This document shows, piece after piece, positions 1 through 4,964 of a stretch of 7,114 bases of DNA (the stretch's first letter is position 1; every line of letters starts with the position of its first letter). The stretch lies in contig JAVBNK010000071.1 of NCBI GenBank assembly GCA_031551595.1, positions 1 through 7,114 of the forward strand, in the 5' to 3' direction. The translations under genes were made by a program, and so were the position numbers. The notes below the pieces were generated by a model. It made no database searches. It was not told the origin of the DNA and was given only the letters and a program-made list of their open reading frames with translations. Source of the DNA: JAVBOW01 sp031551595. GTDB lineage: Bacteria > Bacteroidota > Bacteroidia > Bacteroidales > Rikenellaceae.

Positions 1-1
1 C

Positions 2-79
2 GACGGGCGTTGTACGAACCTCGATACCGCTGCGACGATGGCCGCCGCACAACACTATATCGATCATCGTAAAAACTGA
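2..79 (+). CDS. 3' end of an unidentified protein (partial)
   Basis: Reading frame 2 is open from the window edge to a TGA at 77-79. It encodes about 25 residues, including a short Ala/Met/Gln/His stretch and a basic end (HRKN). The next gene starts 5 bases after this stop, the tight spacing expected inside an operon, and the composition looks more protein-like than the other two frames here. I do not recognise the family, and 25 residues are too few to assign one. The region could also be simple upstream sequence with a chance open frame. Confidence 0.4.
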   Translation, partial: DGRCTNLDTAATMAAAQHYIDHRKN

Positions 80-84
80 ATGCC

Positions 85-255
85 ATGGAAGAAAAAGTAT
101 TGAAAGCCCTCTCCGGAGGCAAAGCGCTGAAAGCCGCCGAAGTGGCTGAAATGGTCGGCATCACCAAGGACGAGGCCGCAAAGGTCATCAAAAAGCTGGT
201 CAAGGAGGGCAAAGCCCACTCGCCGGCCATGTGCAAGTACGAAGCCCTGAAGTGA
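85..255 (+). CDS. 56-aa winged-helix (MarR-like) micro-protein
   Basis: A complete small gene runs from ATG at 85 to TGA at 253-255. The protein is highly charged and Lys/Glu/Ala-rich. Its pattern is that of a compact winged helix: helix 1 (residues about 2-9), helix 2 (about 14-23, KAAEVAEMVG), a turn, recognition helix 3 (about 27-41, KDEAAKVIKKLVKEG), and a short wing ending in SPAMCKYEAL. Similar stand-alone proteins of 55-60 residues, usually labelled MarR-family or wHTH regulators, occur in Bacteroidetes and other anaerobes; this comes from memory of the family, not a search. It has no effector or dimerisation domain, so it may bind DNA as a simple dimer or act in protein contacts. Its stop overlaps the start of the DUF2007 gene by one base, indicating translational coupling. 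The target is unknown. Confidence 0.8.
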   Translation: MEEKVLKALSGGKALKAAEVAEMVGITKDEAAKVIKKLVKEGKAHSPAMCKYEALK

Positions 256-557
256 TGCCGCAACAGCGTTTCGTTACCTTGCGCACGTTCGCCTATTCGC
301 ACGAGGCGGAGATCGTGCGCAGCTACCTCGAATCGGAAGGTGTGGAATGTTTCCTGCGCGACGAAACGATGGGCCAGGTCTACAGCATGTACTCGGCAGC
401 CATCGGCGGCATACGCCTCGAAGTGCTCGAACCGGACGCCGCCCATGCCGTCGAAGTGCTCCGCGCAGGCGGTTACCTCGGCCCCGCCGACGCCGCACCC
501 GCCCGGGAATACAATCCCCTCGCACGCCTCGCGCGTAAACTCTTCCGGCTGGACTAA
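255..557 (+). CDS. DUF2007 putative signal-transducing protein
   Basis: This 100-residue protein carries a DUF2007 domain in its first 70 residues. The hallmark pattern is visible: a strand followed by S-x-E-A-E-I (about residues 13-18), a helix ending in YLESEGVECFLRDE (about 23-36), a central segment with the conserved SAAIGGIRLEV run (about 45-55), and a last helix AAHAVEVLRAGG. The family is a small ferredoxin-like fold often called putative signal transducing protein; no biochemical role is firmly established. The C-terminal 25 residues are Pro/Ala/Arg-rich and look disordered. I start it at ATG 255, inside the TGATG overlap with the upstream micro-HTH gene, because the domain begins right there. 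An in-frame ATG at 231 would add only eight residues inside that gene. It is convergent with yidD. Confidence 0.85.
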   Translation: MPQQRFVTLRTFAYSHEAEIVRSYLESEGVECFLRDETMGQVYSMYSAAIGGIRLEVLEPDAAHAVEVLRAGGYLGPADAAPAREYNPLARLARKLFRLD

Positions 558-569
558 CCGGATGCGGAT

Positions 570-625
570 GTCCCGGTAAATAGGGGGGACAGGATAAAAT
601 TCCGTCCCCCCCTACTTACCGGGAC
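570..625. repeat. long imperfect hairpin after the DUF2007 gene
   Basis: The left arm 570-590 (GTCCCGGTAA then a G-run and AC) is the reverse complement of the right arm 604-625, with one A/C mismatch (a G·U wobble in minus-strand RNA) and one extra C. The loop is the AT-rich 13 nt at 591-603. It begins 12 bases after the DUF2007 stop. Neither side has a clear T-tract, so a classical intrinsic terminator is not shown. Before the insertion proposed at 640-836 it would have sat right between the two convergent stop codons, which fits a shared 3'-end structure. Confidence 0.6.
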
Positions 626-639
626 CCATGTTTACGGTA
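626..639. repeat. 14-bp direct repeat, left copy
   Basis: The sequence ccatgtttacggta occurs exactly here and again at 837-850. The right copy contains the yidD stop codon and its last coding bases, so this left copy is a displaced duplicate of the yidD 3' end. Its position just outside an AT-rich insert with inverted repeats suggests a target-site duplication, although 14 bp is longer than usual for most transposases. Confidence 0.65.
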
Positions 640-642
640 ATG

Positions 643-659
643 TGGACAAAAGTGGGTGG
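643..659 (+). repeat. left terminal inverted repeat (candidate)
   Basis: TGGACAAAAGTGGGTGG pairs with 815-831 at 16 of 17 positions; the single mismatch is at 656. It lies 3 bases inside the left 14-bp direct repeat. Confidence 0.55.
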
Positions 660-671
660 TCTTTTGGTTCT

Positions 672-720
672 CGCAAAACCTACTCCGGGCACTCCCACGG
701 TGCCCGGAGTAGGTTTTGCG
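672..720. terminator. perfect 21-bp palindrome, likely bidirectional terminator
   Basis: Arm 672-692 is the exact reverse complement of arm 700-720, with a 7-nt loop (tcccacg). The GC-rich core CCTACTCCGGGCAC is flanked by AAAA on the left and TTTT on the right, so RNA from either strand would form a strong stem ending in a short U-run. This is the classic shape of a bidirectional intrinsic terminator between convergent genes. It lies within the candidate insert, so it may have been brought in with that element instead of belonging originally to yidD or the DUF2007 gene. Confidence 0.6.
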
Positions 721-814
721 CTAAGTTGTAAGGATGTATTATCGACTTAGATGAACTTGGCTTCTTCTATTTGTATATAAATTCGATCACAATTATAAAT
801 TCACAGCCATTCCG

Positions 815-831
815 CCAACCACTTTTGTCCA
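815..831 (-). repeat. right terminal inverted repeat (candidate)
   Basis: This segment is the reverse complement of 643-659 with one mismatch (at 818). The core CCACTTTTGTCC is exact. It sits 5 bases inside the right 14-bp direct repeat. Confidence 0.55.
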
Positions 832-836
832 TTATA

Positions 837-850
837 CCATGTTTACGGTA
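837..850. repeat. 14-bp direct repeat, right copy (yidD 3' end)
   Basis: This is an exact copy of 626-639. It includes the yidD TAA stop (843-845 on the minus strand) and two preceding codons, so it is taken as the original copy of the duplicated site. Confidence 0.65.
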
Positions 851-1187
851 CGGGATCATAGCCGTGGCCGCCCCAGGGATGGCAGCGCGACAGGCGTTTG
901 ACGGCCAGCCAGGTGCCTTTCAGCGGGCCGTGCCTGCGGAGGGCTTCGAGGGCGTACTTCGAGCAACTCGGCTCGAAACGGCAGGCCGGGCGCAGGTAAG
1001 GCGATATGCACCATTGGTAGAGGCGGATCAGCGCCACGAGAGGGAATATGGCCGCCTTTCGGGCGATGCGGCGGGCACGGCTTGCGGAAGGAGGACCGGC
1101 GGCGGACAGGCCGTGCTCCGGCACGGATTCCGGCGCCGGATGCTCACAATCCCGATGCAATGCGCGATATGATCTTGCGGACGGCAT
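843..1187 (-). CDS. yidD: YidD, membrane protein insertion efficiency factor
   Basis: YidD is a small membrane-associated protein thought to assist YidC/Sec insertion of inner-membrane proteins. The family core fills residues about 38-114: an amphipathic N-terminal helix (RRIARKAAIFPLVALIRLYQ), the ISPYLRPACRFEPSCSKYALEAL block with conserved cysteines (60, 69, 75), HGPLKGTWLAVKRLSRCHPW with the fourth cysteine, and the terminal GYDPVP. The family is normally about 70-85 residues, so the first 35 or so residues here are extra, charged and not family-like. The ATG at 1187 places the start 44 bases inside rnpA. An in-frame GTG at 1124 would give 93 residues and remove the overlap. The core is certain; the start is not. 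Adjacency to rnpA is conserved widely. The 3' end carries the duplicated 14-bp site. Confidence 0.92.
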   Translation of the reverse strand: MPSARSYRALHRDCEHPAPESVPEHGLSAAGPPSASRARRIARKAAIFPLVALIRLYQWCISPYLRPACRFEPSCSKYALEALRRHGPLKGTWLAVKRLSRCHPWGGHGYDPVP

Positions 1188-1542
1188 CCTCGATGGTTTT
1201 GTATTCCTCGATCTCCCTGGAACTGTAGATCAGCGCCAGGCTGAGCCGGCTGCCGTGTGCGAGCGCCGAATCGACCAGGGGGCCTTTATTGAGGCGGTAG
1301 GCTTCGCGGGTGCGGCGTTTGAGCGTATTGCGGCGGTTGGCGCGTTTATGGTTGCGCTTCGGGGCGGTGACGAGCACCGACACGGGAGCCGCTTCAGCCG
1401 TATCGCTGCCCTCCACCTGCCACACATAGCGGAACGGATACTGGAATCCTGCCTTGCCGGTTTCGAAAAGGCCGTCCACACGCCGTTTGCCGTGCAGGCG
1501 CTCGTCGCGGGTAAGGGTTTGGCTATGGGCCGGTGCATCCAT
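1144..1542 (-). CDS. rnpA: Ribonuclease P protein component
   Basis: RnpA binds the catalytic RNase P RNA and helps it remove 5' leaders from pre-tRNA. At 132 residues it has normal family length. The signature RNR region is at residues about 62-83 (KRNHKRANRRNTLKRRTREAYR), with its arginine-rich helix. The N-terminal ERLHGKRRVDGLFETGKAG matches the usual opening of the family, and the central strand VSVLVTAPKR is also typical. The minus-strand upstream sequence has a purine-rich AAGGA about 11 bases before ATG 1542, one of the few SD-like sites here. It lies 125 bp downstream of the HemD-like gene and overlaps the longest yidD frame. In Bacteroidetes rnpA is usually separated from rpmH and found in this setting. 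Confidence 0.95.
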   Translation of the reverse strand: MDAPAHSQTLTRDERLHGKRRVDGLFETGKAGFQYPFRYVWQVEGSDTAEAAPVSVLVTAPKRNHKRANRRNTLKRRTREAYRLNKGPLVDSALAHGSRLSLALIYSSREIEEYKTIEDAVRKIISRIASGL

Positions 1543-1628
1543 GTTCGATATGATCCTTATATAAATTGCCTGAAAAGATTCCCGGGTCCGGGACCGCGGG
1601 GCCGCACCGTCAGCGCAAAATACGGACC

Positions 1629-1656
1629 CAAGTACTTCGCTGTGGCGAAATACTTG
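1629..1656 (-). other. hairpin between the hemD-like gene and rnpA
   Basis: In minus-strand RNA a 12-bp stem forms between 1645-1656 and 1629-1640 around a 4-nt loop (1641-1644). Its only imperfection is a G·U wobble, which would be a mismatch in plus-strand RNA; this favours a minus-strand transcript. It starts about 11 bases after the HemD-like stop. The downstream sequence is not a U-tract (GGGTCC, then UAUUUUG), so it may be a weak terminator, an attenuator or an RNA processing or stability element between hemD and rnpA. The rest of the 1543-1667 gap shows nothing I can support. Confidence 0.45.
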
Positions 1657-1667
1657 AGTAACCCCTC

Positions 1668-2630
1668 TTATTTTTTAGGGCCTGCCGTGCCGCCTGCAGC
1701 AGGTTTGGCTGCAACTTTCGCCGCGGATCTGGCGGCAGGTTTCGCCCCGGTTTTCGCCGCGCCGCCGGACGTTTTGGACGAAGATGCCGGACGTTTCGGA
1801 CGGCTTTTACGGGTCGGTTTGGCTTCCTGGGCCCTGACGAATTCTTCGGCCTGGTTGGCGGCATCGAGCACCACGGGGGGTACGTCCTCGCCCGCATTCA
1901 CCCGCGCGATGAACAGGTCGATCGCTTTGGTCATCGAGGGCACCTGGGGCGTGGGGGCCATCACCCGGACCGGGATGCCCGCATCGACCGCCGCACGTGC
2001 CGTAGCAGCGCCGAACGTGGCGATCACAGGTAATTGATCCACAGGGAAAGCGGCCGTAAGGGCGGCGATCTCGGCCGTGGCGTAGAACACCATCATGTCG
2101 TAAGCCTCCGGTTTGAGCGCCGACAGGTCGCGCGCCACGGCCCGCGACAGCACCACCCGGTCGAAATTGATCTTCAGGCGGGCCATAGCCGTGGCCAGCT
2201 CGGGATTGTACGGCTCGGAGAGCGTCAGCAACATGCGTTCGTCGTTATGCTTGATGATCAGCTCCATGAAGCCCTGGAACGTGCCGTCGGCGAAGAATAT
2301 CTTGCGTTTGCGGTAGACGATATACTTTTGCAGGTAAAGGGCTACGGCCTCGGTGTTGCACAGGTATTTCATCCCTTCGGGAATATTGACACGGGCCTCT
2401 TCGCAGATGCGGAAGAAGTGGTCGATCGACGTGCGGCTGGTGAAGACGATGGCCGAATGGTCGAGGATTTCGATGCGCTGGCTGCGGAATTCGCGCAACG
2501 ATACGCCTTCGACCCTGATAAAGGGGTAAAACTCCGCTTTCACACCGTATTTCTGCATCAATTCGTGGAAAGGCGATTTTTCCAACACGGCCGGAGCGGG
2601 TTGCGAAACGAGTATAGACTTTACTTTCAA
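1668..2630 (-). CDS. HemD-like uroporphyrinogen-III synthase with basic tail
   Basis: HemD closes hydroxymethylbilane to uroporphyrinogen III in tetrapyrrole synthesis. The core matches the Bacteroidetes HemD-type protein coded next to rnpA: ILVSQPAP near the start, an FTSRTSIDHFF segment (about residues 63-73), YLQKYIVYRKRKIFFADGT in the middle, and the second Rossmann-like half with MMVFYATAEIAAL, IATFGAATARA and the APTPQVPSM segment. The core ends near residue 243. Residues about 269-320 form a Lys/Ala/Pro/Gly/Arg tail resembling histone H1. I chose TTG 2630 (LKVKSILVSQ) because the conserved sequence starts there, 17 bases after the DUF4271 stop. The frame is open upstream to an ATG at 2726, but that part overlaps DUF4271 coding and does not look like HemD. 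True enzyme activity is not shown: many gut Bacteroidales lack a full haem pathway. Confidence 0.85.
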   Translation of the reverse strand: MKVKSILVSQPAPAVLEKSPFHELMQKYGVKAEFYPFIRVEGVSLREFRSQRIEILDHSAIVFTSRTSIDHFFRICEEARVNIPEGMKYLCNTEAVALYLQKYIVYRKRKIFFADGTFQGFMELIIKHNDERMLLTLSEPYNPELATAMARLKINFDRVVLSRAVARDLSALKPEAYDMMVFYATAEIAALTAAFPVDQLPVIATFGAATARAAVDAGIPVRVMAPTPQVPSMTKAIDLFIARVNAGEDVPPVVLDAANQAEEFVRAQEAKPTRKSRPKRPASSSKTSGGAAKTGAKPAARSAAKVAAKPAAGGTAGPKK

Positions 2631-2647
2631 CGTATCTAATGTTTTGG

Positions 2648-3640
2648 TTATCCAATATTTTTCACCAACAATGCCGCCGCGAGGCTGACAGGGAAAATTT
2701 CGACGGTGCAAAGGTATAAAAACCAATGCAGAAACGAAATTTTTTGTTCTCCAAACAGCATGAAGGTCTTATGCAGCACGAATCCCGCGGTGACCGCCGC
2801 GACGAGCGCAAGTGTCGCAGGGATCGCAATTTGCGTGCCGCGATCCCCCAGCGAAGAGAGCAGCAGCACGGGGGTCATGAAGATTGCCGCCAACGCCGCC
2901 GTCATCTTGCGCAGGTAGGAGAGCCTGGCCATGAAACCCGGCTGCAGGGTGATGTTTCCCGCCATGCCCATGACCAGCCAGCGGTAGCCTGCGATCAGGG
3001 CGACGGCGCCTGCCGTGCAGGGTACCGCGGCCGCACGCAACCACTGCGGAACCGCCGACAGCCATGCCACGGGCAGCACCAGTTCGGCCATACGCAGCAG
3101 GAACACCGCGCACACGGCCATTCCCAGCATCGACGATACGTTGAGGAATTGCGAAAAGATATGGTTGGCGTCGTCCAGCAGTTTTTCGGTGTAGATCTTG
3201 CTGCGCAGCATTTTGAGCAACTCCAGCAGCGATGAACGGAAATAATGGAGGATGAATACGTACCCCAGCAGGCACACCAGCACCGAAACCTGGTAGACCG
3301 TCTGGCCGCTGAACACGTCCCGCGCAGGGGGCGCCATGGTGGCGCCGGTCGCCGGGGCACACTGCGAGGCTGCGCCGAACACCTCCCCGGGGGTGGCCGC
3401 GGTGAACCCGGCCGGCACCCCGGGGGCCGTCACCGCGTGTGCCGCCGTGCTGTCCCCCGCCGTACCCTGCCCCGCGCCGTCCGCCGGCAGCCCCCGCATC
3501 AGCCCTTCCGCATCCCCCGGAGGCAGTCCGGGAAATGACATCCCCGGTGCCGCGTCCTGTCGCGGGTCGGCGCTCCAACACACCGCACGGACCGTATCGG
3601 CCTGCGGCAGGGCTTCGTTCGGGATCAGCGCTTCGGGCAT
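2648..3640 (-). CDS. DUF4271 multi-pass membrane protein
   Basis: This is a 330-residue integral membrane protein of the DUF4271 type, recognised from the hydrophobic pattern and from its constant position upstream of the HemD-like gene in Bacteroidetes. About six membrane segments are visible at residues 116-134, 168-190, 201-224, 247-265, 271-292 and 303-326. Between the first two is an amphipathic stretch, SSLLELLKMLRSKIYTEKLLDD. The last segment region (KISFLHWFLYLCTVEIFP) is the most family-like. The first 110 residues are unusual: Ala/Pro/Gly-rich, probably disordered, and longer than such a protein needs. The ATG at 3640 has no clear SD, and a start closer to residue 100 is possible (ATG codons at residues 34, 48 and 102). 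The function is unknown. It ends just before the HemD-like gene, so the two are likely co-translated. Confidence 0.82.
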   Translation of the reverse strand: MPEALIPNEALPQADTVRAVCWSADPRQDAAPGMSFPGLPPGDAEGLMRGLPADGAGQGTAGDSTAAHAVTAPGVPAGFTAATPGEVFGAASQCAPATGATMAPPARDVFSGQTVYQVSVLVCLLGYVFILHYFRSSLLELLKMLRSKIYTEKLLDDANHIFSQFLNVSSMLGMAVCAVFLLRMAELVLPVAWLSAVPQWLRAAAVPCTAGAVALIAGYRWLVMGMAGNITLQPGFMARLSYLRKMTAALAAIFMTPVLLLSSLGDRGTQIAIPATLALVAAVTAGFVLHKTFMLFGEQKISFLHWFLYLCTVEIFPVSLAAALLVKNIG

Positions 3641-3790
3641 AACGGAGGTTGGAATTTATGGGATTCGGCCTTTCCGGTGGGTATTTCGCATGGTGAAATG
3701 TCGAATCCGCGGCTCGCATTTCCGATACGAACCCCGCAACCGCGGACCCGGGAGATATTTGCAATTGCCTTCATCGAGATCACCGGCCGG
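3641..3790 (-). other. leader between histidine kinase and DUF4271
   Basis: No gene is seen in this 150-bp gap. It separates the protease/kinase operon from the DUF4271 cluster, so a promoter for the second cluster is expected here, but I find no good match to the Bacteroidetes TAnnTTTG box on the minus strand. Two nested inverted repeats are present: GGATTCG/CGAATCC (3661-3667 with 3702-3708) around ATTTC/GAAAT (3683-3687 with 3695-3699). They could fold in the DUF4271 mRNA leader. Confidence 0.3.
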
Positions 3791-4942
3791 TCAGCCATAC
3801 GATTTTTTGAGCGTGATGCGCATCGTGGTCCCTTTGCCGGGCTCCGACTCGTGCACGCCGATGCGTCCTTTGTGGTACTCCTCGATGATGCGGCGGCTCA
3901 GCGACAGTCCCAGCCCCCAGCCGCGCGTCTTGGTCGTGAACCCCGGTTCGAAGACACGTTTGAAATTGGCCTTGGCGATGCCCTTGCCCGTATCGCTCAC
4001 GTCGATGAAGATATGGTCCGCATCGTCCGAGATATGCACATTGATGCGCCCGGTGCCCTGCAGGGCGTCCAGCGCGTTTTTCAGCAGGTTTTCGACCACC
4101 CATTCGAACAGCGCCTCGTTGACCGACGCCTTCAGCGGGGCGATGGCCAGCCCGTTGTAGTCCAGCGATACGTTGCGGGGGATGCGCGTGCGGAAATAGA
4201 GCACGCTGTTGCCCACCAGTTCATTCACATTGACATCCTTGAGCACGGTTTCGGAGCCGATCTTCGAGAAGCGGTCCACGACTTTGGACAACCGGGTGAG
4301 GTCTTTGGCGATCTCGTCGACGGCCGACCGGTCGATGGGCTGGCTGCGCAGGTATTCCAGCCACCCCAGCAACGACGAAGTGGGCGTCCCCAACTGGTGG
4401 GCGGTTTCCTTGGCCAGGCCGATCCAGACGCGGTTTTGCTCATCGTGTTTCGAGCTGTGGAACGTGATGAAGCCGAAGACGATGAAGATCCCGATCACGA
4501 AGATCTGCACGATCGGGAAGTAGACCAGCATATTGAGCAGGTTCGAGCGCCCGTAGAACAGCCACAGGCTGCCGTTCCATTGCGGGATCTCCGTCGGGCC
4601 GCGCATACGGTCCATTTTCTTGTGCAGCAGGTCGGGGTGGTTGATGATATGGTCGGGGATCAGCTTCGAGCTGATCACGCGCCCCTGGTCGTCGATGATG
4701 ATGAACGGTATGTCGCTGTTGTTTTTCAGGATGCGGGAGATGAACGGATCGTTGTAGTCGATCTCTCCCTGCCGCGACATGGTGTAGGCCCACAGTTCTA
4801 CCTCGTTGCGTTCTTTTTCGCGCAGCATGTTGGCCATGCGGCTCATGAAGAAGATCGAGGTGATGCCGATGAACATCCCCACTGCGATAATGGTCACGCG
4901 GCGGCGGTAAGAGAATTTTTTTTGCAGCTGCAGGAAATTCAT
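3791..4942 (-). CDS. membrane sensor histidine kinase (orphan)
   Basis: This 383-residue kinase would sense an envelope signal and autophosphorylate. TM1 is at residues about 16-34 and TM2 at about 138-160, enclosing about 100 extracytoplasmic residues with a PAS-like strand (IPFIIIDDQGRVISS, 78-92). The H-box, ETAHQLGTPTSSLLGW, puts the phospho-acceptor at His182, followed by Gln instead of the usual acidic residue. A helical dimerisation region follows. The ATPase domain is complete: N-box NLLKNALDAL (285-294), DTGKGI (317-322), FEPGFTTK (331-338) and GWGLGL (341-346). No HAMP domain is obvious. No response regulator gene lies in the window, so its partner is elsewhere. It starts 22 bases after the S41 protease stop and probably belongs to that operon. 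Confidence 0.9.
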   Translation of the reverse strand: MNFLQLQKKFSYRRRVTIIAVGMFIGITSIFFMSRMANMLREKERNEVELWAYTMSRQGEIDYNDPFISRILKNNSDIPFIIIDDQGRVISSKLIPDHIINHPDLLHKKMDRMRGPTEIPQWNGSLWLFYGRSNLLNMLVYFPIVQIFVIGIFIVFGFITFHSSKHDEQNRVWIGLAKETAHQLGTPTSSLLGWLEYLRSQPIDRSAVDEIAKDLTRLSKVVDRFSKIGSETVLKDVNVNELVGNSVLYFRTRIPRNVSLDYNGLAIAPLKASVNEALFEWVVENLLKNALDALQGTGRINVHISDDADHIFIDVSDTGKGIAKANFKRVFEPGFTTKTRGWGLGLSLSRRIIEEYHKGRIGVHESEPGKGTTMRITLKKSYG

Positions 4943-4964
4943 CGTATCCGTGGGTTTGTGCGGG

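Larger units (their letters stand above)
640..836. mobile_element. MITE-like insert with inverted repeats (candidate)
   Basis: This 197-bp segment lies exactly between two 14-bp direct repeats. Near its ends are 17-nt inverted repeats, 643-659 and 815-831, that match at 16 of 17 positions and share the core GGACAAAAGTGG. The repeats lie 3 and 5 bases inside the boundaries. A perfect 21-bp palindrome sits inside (672-720). The right half (721-836) is about one third GC by hand count, against well over half for the flanking genes, which suggests a foreign origin. It holds no plausible gene: the frame opening at 771 runs antisense through yidD and is not credible. This layout fits a non-autonomous element mobilised by a transposase elsewhere, or the remnant of a larger insertion sequence. 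I cannot name the family. Confidence 0.5.

Noticed and set aside
771..1172. 133-codon plus-strand frame starting in the AT-rich insert
   Set aside because: It begins in the candidate mobile element and then runs antisense through yidD, with an abrupt change of composition. There is no sign of a transposase.
1048..2639. Plus-strand open frames of 329 and 201 codons across rnpA and hemD (1048-2037, 2034-2639)
   Set aside because: They mirror well-supported minus-strand genes, cross the hemD-rnpA gap without regard to gene borders, and show no family pattern.
2769..3764. 331-codon minus-strand frame overlapping DUF4271
   Set aside because: It is an Arg/Gly-rich off-frame reading of the same region. 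The DUF4271 frame shows ordered membrane segments and this one does not.
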